Source: Bacteroidales bacterium
Lineage (GTDB): Bacteria; Bacteroidota; Bacteroidia; Bacteroidales; UBA932
DNA length: 64,000 nt
Direction of reading: 5' to 3'
NCBI GenBank assembly: GCA_024402135.1
Contig: JAKSJN010000006.1
Span: 62,001 to 126,000 of the forward strand
This document shows, in pieces, positions 25,903 to 33,902 of this stretch. A program made the position numbers and the translations under genes. The notes beneath the pieces were generated by a model. That model had not been told where the DNA came from. It saw only the letters and a list, made by a program, of their open reading frames with translations, and ran no database searches. Within the stretch, counting starts at the first letter, position 1, and each line of letters starts with the position of its first letter.

Positions 25903-27111
25903 ATGAAAAGTAGAATTGCCTTTCTTGCTGATGCAGAAAGCAAAAACGCAATTTTAAAGAAAAAGATCATCCGTCTCTGTATAAAGGGAGGCAAATACAG
26001 TATCGCAGATTTCAGCCGCGAGATCAATGCCAGCGTTCCGACTGTAACCAAGCTCATCGGCGAGCTTATCGATGACGGTTTCATACTCGATCTCGGAAAG
26101 CAGGGAACCGCAGGTGGACGACGTCCAAGCATATTCGGTCTCAACCCCGGAGCCGGTTATTTCATTGGCGTCGACATCGGCCGCCAGCATCTTCATATGG
26201 GAATTGCCGATTTCAGCGGCAAACTTATGAATTATGTCCAGGACGTGGATTTCGTCCTTGAGGCGACGACCATGTCTTTCCGCTCCCTCTGTGCAAAGAT
26301 AAAGGATACCGTCAGCAATACAGGAATCGCATGGCATGAAGTTCTGGCAGTCGGCGTCAGCCTGTCCGGACGTGTCAATCCGGAGAAAGGATACAGCCTG
26401 ACCTATTCTGTCAGCGAGGACCTTCCACTCAAGTCCTTCTTCGAACAGGAACTCGGCGTCAATGTCAGCATCGAGAACGACTCGCGTGCAATGACATACG
26501 GCGAATATATCAGCAATCCGGCCAAGGCTAACCCAAACACTCTGTTCATCAATGTCAGCTGGGGACTGGGAATGGGTCTTATACTCGGTGGTGAGCTCTA
26601 TTACGGAGTCAGCGGATTCTCTGGCGAGATCGGTCATTTCCCGCTGCTGCACAACAACAGGATCTGCCGTTGCGGAAAGATCGGCTGCCTCGAGACTGAA
26701 GCCTCCGGTTCTGCCCTCCATGCAAATCTCATCGAGCAGATACAGGCGGGAAGAACTTCATCGCTGTCCGAGATATACAAGGAAAAAGGCGATGTGTCCC
26801 TGGACGAGATTCTAAAGGCAGTAGAGGATGAGGATGTGCTTGCAATCGAGGGAATCGAGCAGATCGGTCATACCCTGGGCCGCAGCATTGCAGGTCTGAT
26901 CAATATCTTCAATCCAGGAATGGTGATTATCGGAGGCCGCCTCATGGTCGGAAAGGATTACCTCATGCTCCCTATCCGTTCAGCAATCAACAAGCACTCG
27001 CTTAGCCGCGTCAGCAGCGATACAGTCATACGATTCTCCGAACTCGGCCGTCGTGCGGCTCCTTTCGGAAACTGCATGCTTGCGCGCAGCAAGTTCATGA
27101 AACTGATGTAG
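25903..27111 (+). CDS. ROK-family transcriptional regulator (NagC/XylR type)
   Basis: A 402-residue protein. Residues ~25-80 form a winged helix-turn-helix (KYSIADFSREINASVPTVTKLIGELIDDGFI). Residues ~90-400 form the ROK sugar-kinase-like domain with GVDIGRQHLHMGIADF as phosphate loop, and the zinc motif CRCGKIGCLE with the upstream His of GEIGHFPL. It would repress sugar genes and release DNA on binding a sugar or sugar phosphate. No sugar genes adjoin it, so its targets are elsewhere or it is autoregulatory. The next gene begins three bases later. Confidence 0.9.
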   Translation: MKSRIAFLADAESKNAILKKKIIRLCIKGGKYSIADFSREINASVPTVTKLIGELIDDGFILDLGKQGTAGGRRPSIFGLNPGAGYFIGVDIGRQHLHMGIADFSGKLMNYVQDVDFVLEATTMSFRSLCAKIKDTVSNTGIAWHEVLAVGVSLSGRVNPEKGYSLTYSVSEDLPLKSFFEQELGVNVSIENDSRAMTYGEYISNPAKANPNTLFINVSWGLGMGLILGGELYYGVSGFSGEIGHFPLLHNNRICRCGKIGCLETEASGSALHANLIEQIQAGRTSSLSEIYKEKGDVSLDEILKAVEDEDVLAIEGIEQIGHTLGRSIAGLINIFNPGMVIIGGRLMVGKDYLMLPIRSAINKHSLSRVSSDTVIRFSELGRRAAPFGNCMLARSKFMKLM

Positions 27112-27114
27112 CAT

Positions 27115-27942
27115 ATGGCAAAGATACTGAAAAAAGAATCCAAGGCTTTGTCAATCAGAACCAAGCTCCGTCTGAGCATTGGTCTCATTGCTCTCGTCAT
27201 GGTGGTGGCATGCGCAATCACCATGGTGATGTACAGCCGAATGAGCAACTATGTGTCCAGCCTTATCGCAGGAGACATTGAATGTATAAATATCGCCAGA
27301 AGTCTCTCCAATGACTGTAATGAATACCATCTGAAGGTACTGAATGTCGTAGGAGATGATGATATCAGCGCCGAAATTCCGGTTGCAGACCATTCTGTGA
27401 CCTTCCATTCACGCATCGAAGACCTTAAGTCAAGAGTACGTTCCGAAAGGATCGGTCCACTTGCTGACAGTGTGCTCATGGCGTGGGACAGCTATATGGT
27501 CAAGACCAGGGAGCTCTCGAATGTGCTGCTTTCAGACTTCATCGATACCCGTGACTGGTTTTTCGGAAGTCTTCAGCCTGAATATGAGAAGCTTTCGCAG
27601 TGTCTTGATGACATGAGCGATGACATCTTCGCCGGCCTTCGACGCAGCTCTGCAACCTTCGACAGGGGATACTACCGCAGTGTGGTACCGGGTTTCGTTG
27701 CAATCGCCGCCGGCATCCTCCTTCTTTTCTGGCTGCTGTACTTCATCATAGCCTATTACGTCAAGCCGCTGAACAAGATGCTGAAAGCACTGAACGAGTT
27801 CAATGATTCTCACAAGCACTACGCATGTGAGTTCGACGGAGATGACCAGCTTTCTGAACTCAATTCGGCAATCAAGGACCTGACAGAGGAAAACAACCAC
27901 ATGCGCAGGAACTTCATAAAGAACCGCCATGCTGAACTTTAA
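27115..27942 (+). CDS. Two-span membrane protein ending in a HAMP domain, no output module
   Basis: A 275-residue protein with one span near residues 20-41, an extracytoplasmic helical region of ~150 residues resembling a four-helix-bundle sensor, a second span near 193-217, then a HAMP-like segment (KPLNKMLKALNEF...GDDQLSELNSAIKDL) and a short coiled tail to the end. No kinase, methyl-accepting or cyclase domain follows. Its last 14 bases overlap the start of trkH, so it is translated with the potassium permease and may regulate it by direct contact; that is inference. Confidence 0.75.
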   Translation: MAKILKKESKALSIRTKLRLSIGLIALVMVVACAITMVMYSRMSNYVSSLIAGDIECINIARSLSNDCNEYHLKVLNVVGDDDISAEIPVADHSVTFHSRIEDLKSRVRSERIGPLADSVLMAWDSYMVKTRELSNVLLSDFIDTRDWFFGSLQPEYEKLSQCLDDMSDDIFAGLRRSSATFDRGYYRSVVPGFVAIAAGILLLFWLLYFIIAYYVKPLNKMLKALNEFNDSHKHYACEFDGDDQLSELNSAIKDLTEENNHMRRNFIKNRHAEL

Positions 27943-29392
27943 GGCCATCAGCAGAAACGTGGGACTGGCGCTCCTTGCGAGTGCATTCTTCATGTTCCTT
28001 TCCATCATAGTCAGTGTCATGTATGGCAATGACAGTGCTCTCACGGCCATGGTCATATCGTTCCTGATCACAGCATCGGTCGGAGCCTTCCCGTTCATTT
28101 TCGTGCGCAAGGCGACTTCCATCACCCTTCGTGACGGTTACGTCATCGTCGTGCTGTCATGGCTGCTGTCTTTCATCTTCGGAGCTTTGCCGTTCGTGCT
28201 ATGGGGAGGTGACCAGTTCACCGTCATAAATGCCTGGTTCGAAAGCGTCTCGGGATTCACGACTACCGGTGCGACCATACTTGACGATATCGAGGCACTG
28301 CCGCCGAGCCTTCTGTTCTGGCGCAGCTCGACCCATTTCATCGGTGGTCTGGGAGTCGTGGTCTTCCTTCTCCTGATCATTCCCAACTCCAGCCCAATCC
28401 GCATGAGGCTGACCAATATGGAGCTATCGTCTCTCAGCAAGGACACTTACCATAGCCGCGCCAACAAGACAGTGTTCATTTTCTCTGAGGTGTACCTTGG
28501 CCTTGCATTGGTTGCATTCGTGGCCTATCTGCTTGCCGGCATGACTCCGTTCGACGCGATCAACCACGCATTCAGCGTCTGTGCGACTGGAGGTTTCTCA
28601 ACCAAGGCTCTGTCAATAGCGAGTTTCAATTCCAGATGGATAGAGGGCATCTCGATGCTCTTCATGTTCCTTGCATCCATCCATTTCGGACTGATTTATT
28701 CGGCGTTCGTAAACCGTTCTCTGAAGCCATTCAACAATCCGATACTCAAGTTCTATGCACTGTCACTCTTGTTCTTCACGGTCCTTCTTGCAATCTCTTT
28801 GAAGACCCGCGGGGTGATTCAGGCATGGAACACGGCTTTGTGGGACAGCGCTTTCCAGACTCTTGCAGTCGCTTCGACCACCGGTTTTGCCACGGTAGAC
28901 AATGCCGAGTGGCCTATGGTATCCAGTCTGCTGCTCTTCTTCATGGCTGTCATGTGCGGATGTGCAGGCTCGACAACCGGTGGCGTCAAGGCTGACCGTG
29001 TGCTCGTGTTCGTCAAGACAATAGTCCGTCAGATAAGGATGACCCTTCATCCGTCGAACGTCATGGGCGTCCGTCTCGGTAACCACAGCCTGAAGGAGGA
29101 TGAAATCGCTCCTCATATCCTTTATCTTGTGCTTTTCTCTTTCCTGCTGGCAGTTTCTGTTCTTCTTGCGCTCATGCTTGGAATATCGCCTCACAACGCT
29201 TTTGCCGGCTCGATCTCTTCGATGAGCAACGTAGGCCCTGCAATCCGTGAACTCGGAACGATGGGCAGCTATAATACGCTTCCGGCATCGGCGAAATTCC
29301 TCTTCTCGATAGATATGTTCCTTGGACGTATCGAGATTTATCCGGCGCTTGCCGTAGCCGCAATGCTGTTCAACCGCAAGAAGGATATCTAG
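27929..29392 (+). CDS. trkH: Trk-type potassium uptake permease
   Basis: A 487-residue inner-membrane protein with about ten spans. Selectivity-filter-like loops are seen in each quarter: GFTTTGATIL, CATGGFSTKA, ASTTGFATVD and the loop near SNVGPAI; GSTTGGVKADRV is the family-conserved cytoplasmic motif. It conducts K+ into the cell, normally gated by a TrkA-type nucleotide-binding ring. No trkA gene is next to it in this window. It starts within the end of the HAMP-protein gene and is followed one base later by the RecD-like helicase. Confidence 0.93.
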   Translation: MLNFKAISRNVGLALLASAFFMFLSIIVSVMYGNDSALTAMVISFLITASVGAFPFIFVRKATSITLRDGYVIVVLSWLLSFIFGALPFVLWGGDQFTVINAWFESVSGFTTTGATILDDIEALPPSLLFWRSSTHFIGGLGVVVFLLLIIPNSSPIRMRLTNMELSSLSKDTYHSRANKTVFIFSEVYLGLALVAFVAYLLAGMTPFDAINHAFSVCATGGFSTKALSIASFNSRWIEGISMLFMFLASIHFGLIYSAFVNRSLKPFNNPILKFYALSLLFFTVLLAISLKTRGVIQAWNTALWDSAFQTLAVASTTGFATVDNAEWPMVSSLLLFFMAVMCGCAGSTTGGVKADRVLVFVKTIVRQIRMTLHPSNVMGVRLGNHSLKEDEIAPHILYLVLFSFLLAVSVLLALMLGISPHNAFAGSISSMSNVGPAIRELGTMGSYNTLPASAKFLFSIDMFLGRIEIYPALAVAAMLFNRKKDI

Positions 29393-29393
29393 A

Positions 29394-30827
29394 ATGGACA
29401 GGGCAGGAATGCTGTGCAAGATGTTCATGGCGCGTCTGGCCTATGAACCGACACCCTGCCAGGAGAACATGCTGGCTGAAGCCTCGGAGTTTCTGACTTC
29501 CGATGATGCGGACATCATGATCGTGAACGGATATGCCGGAACAGGCAAGACCACGGCCATTTCGGCTATAATCAATACCATGCTCGAACTGAAGATGCCA
29601 TGCGTACTGCTGGCACCAACGGGAAGGGCTGCAAAGGTATTGTCTCATCACTCAGGACGCAAGGCGTCGACCATTCATAAACACATATATCGCCAGAAAT
29701 CGGTCGGCGATGCCGGATATGGCAACTTCAGTCTGGCTCCGAACAAGTCCAATGATACCCTGTTCATTATCGACGAAGTCTCGCTCATAGGGTCAGAAGC
29801 CGCTGAGCGGCAGGGATTCGCCGCATTCGGGTCCGGCAACCTGCTGGAAGATCTTGTGTCATATGTCCGCAACGGCTCCGGCAACCGTATGATCATGCTT
29901 GGAGACTGTGCACAGCTGCCTCCTGTCGGCCTTGAAACGAGCCCTGCTCTGGATGCATCGTTCATGGACAATTTCGGGGGAGTCCGCTATATCGAGCTTA
30001 CGACGGTAGTGCGTCAGAAACAGGAGTCGGGAATTCTGGCCAATGCAACCATGCTCAGAGAGACCATCTCATACACTGAACCATACGAGACCATCCCGGA
30101 TCTCATGCTGGACGTGGATGGTTACGCTGATATAGAAAGGATTTCCGGAGGCGACCTTATTGAGACGATAACCGATGCATATTCACGCTATGGCGAGGAA
30201 GAAACCATGATTCTGTGCCGTTCCAACAAGCGTGCGATACGATACAATCTTGGAATACGGTCGACTGTCCAGTATCGCGAGGAACAGCTTCTGCGCGGCG
30301 ACAGGCTGATGATAGTAAAGAATTGCTATCAATTTCTCGAAGATGTCCCGGAAATGGATTATATTGCGAACGGTGACATGGCGGAACTTGTCCGTCTGGG
30401 ACGTCAGGTCGAAAGATACGGTCTTCATTTTGCTGATGCGACCATGTCCTTCCCTGACTATGATGGACGCGAGATAACGGCAAAGGTGTGCCTGGATACG
30501 CTGTGCAGCGAGTCTGCATCGCTTACCTATGAACAGCAGAATGCCCTGTATGAGGGCGTGAATGCCGACTACTCCCATATCACCTCGAAGAAGAAGCGTT
30601 GGGAAGCAGTCCGTGAGGATCCGTTCTTCAATGCGCTCCAGCTTAAGTACGCCGCGGCGATCACCTGTCACAAGTCACAGGGCGGTCAGTGGCGATGCGT
30701 GTTCATAGACTGTCCGTTCTGGCAGGACGAACAGACCGTGGACGACCTGAAGTGGCTGTACACCGCCTTGACACGAGCTGTCGACAAGGTGTACCTGGTC
30801 AACTTCAACGACCGTTTTTTCATGTAG
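29394..30827 (+). CDS. RecD/Dda-like superfamily 1B DNA helicase
   Basis: A 477-residue helicase. Walker A is NGYAGTGKTTAISAI near residue 44, Walker B is LFIIDEVSLIG, motif III is MIMLGDCAQLPPVG, and the C-terminal 2B-2A part has TCHKSQGGQWRCVFID and YTALTRAVDKVYLV. The family moves 5'-3' on single-stranded DNA and works in repair or replication restart. It lacks the long N-terminal region of RecD2, so it is a compact stand-alone form. The ATG lies two bases after the trkH stop. Confidence 0.9.
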   Translation: MDRAGMLCKMFMARLAYEPTPCQENMLAEASEFLTSDDADIMIVNGYAGTGKTTAISAIINTMLELKMPCVLLAPTGRAAKVLSHHSGRKASTIHKHIYRQKSVGDAGYGNFSLAPNKSNDTLFIIDEVSLIGSEAAERQGFAAFGSGNLLEDLVSYVRNGSGNRMIMLGDCAQLPPVGLETSPALDASFMDNFGGVRYIELTTVVRQKQESGILANATMLRETISYTEPYETIPDLMLDVDGYADIERISGGDLIETITDAYSRYGEEETMILCRSNKRAIRYNLGIRSTVQYREEQLLRGDRLMIVKNCYQFLEDVPEMDYIANGDMAELVRLGRQVERYGLHFADATMSFPDYDGREITAKVCLDTLCSESASLTYEQQNALYEGVNADYSHITSKKKRWEAVREDPFFNALQLKYAAAITCHKSQGGQWRCVFIDCPFWQDEQTVDDLKWLYTALTRAVDKVYLVNFNDRFFM

Positions 30828-30846
30828 AAACAAAAGAACCATATAT

Positions 30847-32196
30847 ATGCAGCTCATACTCTTATCCGGCGGATCGGGAAAAAGCCTCTGGCCTCTTTCC
30901 AATGACGCAAGAAGCAAGCAGTTCCTTTCTCTTCTCGAGGCTCCCGACGGAGGCTCCGAGTCGATGATCTGCCGTATCGAACGTCAGATACGCAAGTCCG
31001 GACTTGATTGCGACATCACCATTGCTACCAACATTGCCCAGCGCGACCCTATCCTGTCCCAGCTTGGAGGCCGTGTCGATATCGTCACCGAACCCGAGAG
31101 ACGCGACACATTTCCGGCAATCGCCCTGACTGCCGAATGGCTCAGGCTTGTCAAGGGCTGTCCGCTTGATGAGACAATCGCCATCATGCCTTGCGACCCT
31201 TATACCGAGGAGGGATATTTCGACGTGATTGCGGCGATGGCTGAATCTGTCGGCAACGGCGCTGCTGAGCTCGTGCTCATGGGTATTACGCCGCGTTACG
31301 ATTCGACATCCTTTGGTTACATAGTTCCTCAGGAAGGGAAGGCAGATGATAATGGAATGCTCCATGTGACCCGTTTCGTCGAGAAACCTAGCGCCCAGTC
31401 TGCCCATGACCTGATCTCGGAAGGCGCATTCTGGAACGGTGGCGTGTTCGTGATCAAGCTGGGAACGCTCTGTTCATACGTATGGGAGTACGTAAAGGAG
31501 GATTCTTTCGACAAGCTCCGCGCACGATACTGCGACCTGCCAAAGATCAGCTTCGACTACGAAGTGGTGGAGAAGGCTGAGAACCTGGGAGTAATACCGT
31601 TCGACGGTCTGTGGGAGGATCTTGGAACCTGGAACGCACTTTCAAAGAGGCTCCAGAGCCAGGTCATCGGAGACGTCATAATGGGCCGCAATGTCAGACA
31701 CGCTACAGTTGTGAATGAACTTGAGATGCCTGTCATGTGCGAAGGTGTCCGCGATATAGTCGTGGCCGCTAGTCCGGATGGAATCCTCGTTTGCGGCAAG
31801 GATCAGAGTGACCGCATAAAGGACTATGTGGCCGGTCTTAAGCGACGTCCTATGTACGAGGAACGACGTTGGGGAACATATCGCGTCCTTAATTACCAGA
31901 AGTATCCCGATGGTTTCGAGGAACTGACAAAGACCATTACGCTCAATCCCGGCTGTTGCATAAGCTATCAGGTCCATCACCATCGTTCGGAGGTGTGGAC
32001 CGTTACCAATGGCCGTGGCATTTTCATACTAGACGGTGTCGCCCGTGAGGTCGGCAGGGGAGACGTGCTCGACATCAAGGTAGGACAGCTTCACGCAATC
32101 AAGGCACAGGACAGCCATCTTACATTCATCGAGGTCCAGGCCGGAGCTCCGCTTGTCGAGGAGGATATCGAAAGATTCGACTGGCCGGAAGTATAA
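30847..32196 (+). CDS. Mannose-1-phosphate guanylyltransferase (ManC type) with altered signature
   Basis: A 449-residue enzyme of the bifunctional class: nucleotidyltransferase domain (~1-280) plus a C-terminal cupin (~340-445; GCCISYQVHHHRSEVWTVTNG). It makes GDP-mannose for envelope glycans and, in the full class, can isomerise mannose-6-phosphate. FVEKP and WNGGVFV are intact. The signature, normally GGSGxRLWPLS, reads GGSGKSLWPLS: the invariant Arg at residue 13 is Ser (codon AGC at 30883-30885). Activity is therefore uncertain. It follows the helicase gene by 19 bases. Confidence 0.88.
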   Translation: MQLILLSGGSGKSLWPLSNDARSKQFLSLLEAPDGGSESMICRIERQIRKSGLDCDITIATNIAQRDPILSQLGGRVDIVTEPERRDTFPAIALTAEWLRLVKGCPLDETIAIMPCDPYTEEGYFDVIAAMAESVGNGAAELVLMGITPRYDSTSFGYIVPQEGKADDNGMLHVTRFVEKPSAQSAHDLISEGAFWNGGVFVIKLGTLCSYVWEYVKEDSFDKLRARYCDLPKISFDYEVVEKAENLGVIPFDGLWEDLGTWNALSKRLQSQVIGDVIMGRNVRHATVVNELEMPVMCEGVRDIVVAASPDGILVCGKDQSDRIKDYVAGLKRRPMYEERRWGTYRVLNYQKYPDGFEELTKTITLNPGCCISYQVHHHRSEVWTVTNGRGIFILDGVAREVGRGDVLDIKVGQLHAIKAQDSHLTFIEVQAGAPLVEEDIERFDWPEV

Positions 32197-32198
32197 TT

Positions 32199-32230
32199 TT
32201 TGGTATTTATTTCCGTAAAATGTATTTTTA
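32199..32230 (+). promoter_or_regulatory. Promoter for the EF-hand protein gene
   Basis: TTTG (32199-32202) precedes TATTTTTA (32223-32230, one mismatch to TAnnTTTG) with a 20-base spacer. The start codon is 30 bases downstream. Confidence 0.5.
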
Positions 32231-32260
32231 CGATACGAACAGATAAAAAGACACAAGAAA

Positions 32261-32710
32261 ATGGCATCTATTACCGACATCATCGCTCAGCAGGTCAAGG
32301 CGCAGGCTGGCGGTCTCAATCTTCCTGCAAACCTTCAGCAGACTGTCCTTAACGGTCTTTCAGAGTCTATCCTCGGCAGCCTTACCCAGACAGCGACAAA
32401 GGCTGGCGGCATCAATCTCATCAAGGAAATCCTTACCGGCAAGGCAAACGCAGCTGCAGCAAGCCCTGTAATCGACCTTGCAGGAAAGATCTTCAACGGA
32501 AATGCGAAGAATATGGGTCTTGACAGCAAGCTCGCCGGCAGTGTATCAGCAGTCATTCCGGTAATCATGAGCAAGCTTTCAGGCATTCTCAAGGATCAGG
32601 ATGGAGACGGTGACGTCGATCTCAATGATGTCCTTATCACTCTCCAGGGCGGAGGCCAGAAGAAGTCAGGCGGCCTGCTTGGTACAGTACTCAAGGCTGT
32701 CCTCAAGTAG
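32261..32710 (+). CDS. Small protein with one EF-hand/dockerin-like calcium loop
   Basis: A 149-residue protein without a signal peptide. The first 105 residues are Ala/Gly/Leu-rich helices somewhat like DUF937/YidB proteins. Residues 112-123 form a full twelve-residue calcium loop with Asp at positions 1, 3, 5, 7, 9 and 12 (DQDGDGDVDLND), followed by hydrophobic residues as in a dockerin half-repeat. The tail is Gly/Lys-rich and ends in a short amphipathic helix. Only one loop is present, so a cohesin-binding dockerin is unlikely. It precedes the DUF554 gene by two bases. Function unknown. Confidence 0.75.
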   Translation: MASITDIIAQQVKAQAGGLNLPANLQQTVLNGLSESILGSLTQTATKAGGINLIKEILTGKANAAAASPVIDLAGKIFNGNAKNMGLDSKLAGSVSAVIPVIMSKLSGILKDQDGDGDVDLNDVLITLQGGGQKKSGGLLGTVLKAVLK

Positions 32711-32712
32711 AA

Positions 32713-33399
32713 ATGGTCGGCACAATCGTCAATACCTGCTGTATCATTGCAGGCAGCATTCTCGGTGCCGTACTCAAAAAGGGAATCAAACCACAGTACC
32801 AGGAGGCATTATTCAACGCGATGGGTATTGCCTCCTTGGCATTGGGTGCCAATGCTTGCGTACACAATCTCCCGAAGAGTACAGTACCTGTCCTGTTCAT
32901 CATCAGCCTCGCGGTCGGCTCACTGGTCGGCTATATGCTCAAGCTGGATGACAGGTTCTCGCGTCTGGTAAACCGTGGAGACGGTTCGGGACGTCTTGCG
33001 GAAGGTCTGTCAACAGGCATCCTGCTTTATTGCATCGGCACATTCTCCATGCTCGGCCCGGTTCTCAGCGCGCTTCATGGCGATAATACATATCTTTTCA
33101 CCAATGCTACACTGGACTTCTGCTCGTCAATGGTCCTTGCGTCCACATTCGGTATCGGAATGATATGGGCAGCACCTGTGCTGTTCTGCTGGCAGGGCAT
33201 GTTCTACATGATTGCCAAGATATCCGAGACTGCGATCAGCGAAGAACTTGTGACCGAACTCAGCATCGTCGGAGGTTCTCTCATCCTCGCTTCCGGACTG
33301 AAACTTCTCAATCTCAGGGACTGCAAGACCCTTAACATGCTTCCGGGCCTGCTTGTGCCTGTACTCTTCTTCGTGGCAAAGGGAATCTTCGGATTCTGA
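32713..33399 (+). CDS. DUF554 (YdfK-like) inner-membrane protein
   Basis: A 228-residue membrane protein with about seven hydrophobic spans. The opening GTIVNTCCIIAGSILGAVLKKGI and the central ISLAVGSLVGYMLKLDDRF, GILLYCIGTFSMLGP and FGIGMIWAAPVL match the DUF554 family, whose substrate is not established; a transport role is usually assumed. It starts two bases after the EF-hand protein gene and is followed 17 bases later by the double-HTH regulator. Confidence 0.88.
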   Translation: MVGTIVNTCCIIAGSILGAVLKKGIKPQYQEALFNAMGIASLALGANACVHNLPKSTVPVLFIISLAVGSLVGYMLKLDDRFSRLVNRGDGSGRLAEGLSTGILLYCIGTFSMLGPVLSALHGDNTYLFTNATLDFCSSMVLASTFGIGMIWAAPVLFCWQGMFYMIAKISETAISEELVTELSIVGGSLILASGLKLLNLRDCKTLNMLPGLLVPVLFFVAKGIFGF

Positions 33400-33416
33400 T
33401 TTTCTCTGTCTTTCGT

Positions 33417-33902
33417 ATGGACAAGGACCTGGTACTTTCCCGTAGACGCGAGATGCTGGCCGAACTCGCCGGCAGGATGGTTGACTGCCGTATCAGCCAG
33501 AAGGAAATGGCAGATATGCTTGGAGTCAGCCCAAGTCAGGTGTCCCTATGGCTGAGTGCCAAGAGCAATGTCGGCCTTGACACATACATAAGGCTCGGAC
33601 TAGCCTGTGATGAAAAGATGACAGGGGAGACCTTGAATCATGAGGTCGGGGAATGGCCTTCCATGCTTCAGGAGGAAGAGGTCCAGTATGGTTCAGTGAC
33701 GCTTGGAGGCTTGATAAAGTCAGGCCTGCGCAATAAGGCTATATCCCAGAAGGAACTGGCCGAAAAGGTCGGAACAAGCCAGTCACGTATCAGCGAGTAC
33801 ATCCGCGGTACAGTCGTCCCTTCTCTAGGCGTGGCAGCACGCATATGCCGCGAGCTTGAGATAGACCCGGATGCGTTCCTGCGAGCCTGCAGAGGGCTCT
33901 AG
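33417..33902 (+). CDS. Tandem Xre-type helix-turn-helix DNA-binding protein
   Basis: A 161-residue protein with two Cro/C1-type HTH domains: the first at ~12-60 (RISQKEMADMLGVSPSQVSLWL) and the second at ~98-155 (AISQKELAEKVGTSQSRISEYI), joined by an acidic linker. The recognition regions are alike (SQKE-A---G-S-S--S), suggesting internal duplication, so a monomer could cover a two-half-site operator. No other domain is present. Its TAG stop shares the palindrome CTAG with the convergent antiporter gene. Targets unknown. Confidence 0.85.
   Translation: MDKDLVLSRRREMLAELAGRMVDCRISQKEMADMLGVSPSQVSLWLSAKSNVGLDTYIRLGLACDEKMTGETLNHEVGEWPSMLQEEEVQYGSVTLGGLIKSGLRNKAISQKELAEKVGTSQSRISEYIRGTVVPSLGVAARICRELEIDPDAFLRACRGL

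Noticed and set aside
30847..30890. GSGKS in the guanylyltransferase read as a P-loop
   Set aside because: The surrounding residues (LLSGGSGKSLWPLS..SKQFL) are the nucleotidyltransferase signature; the resemblance to Walker A comes from the Arg-to-Ser change.
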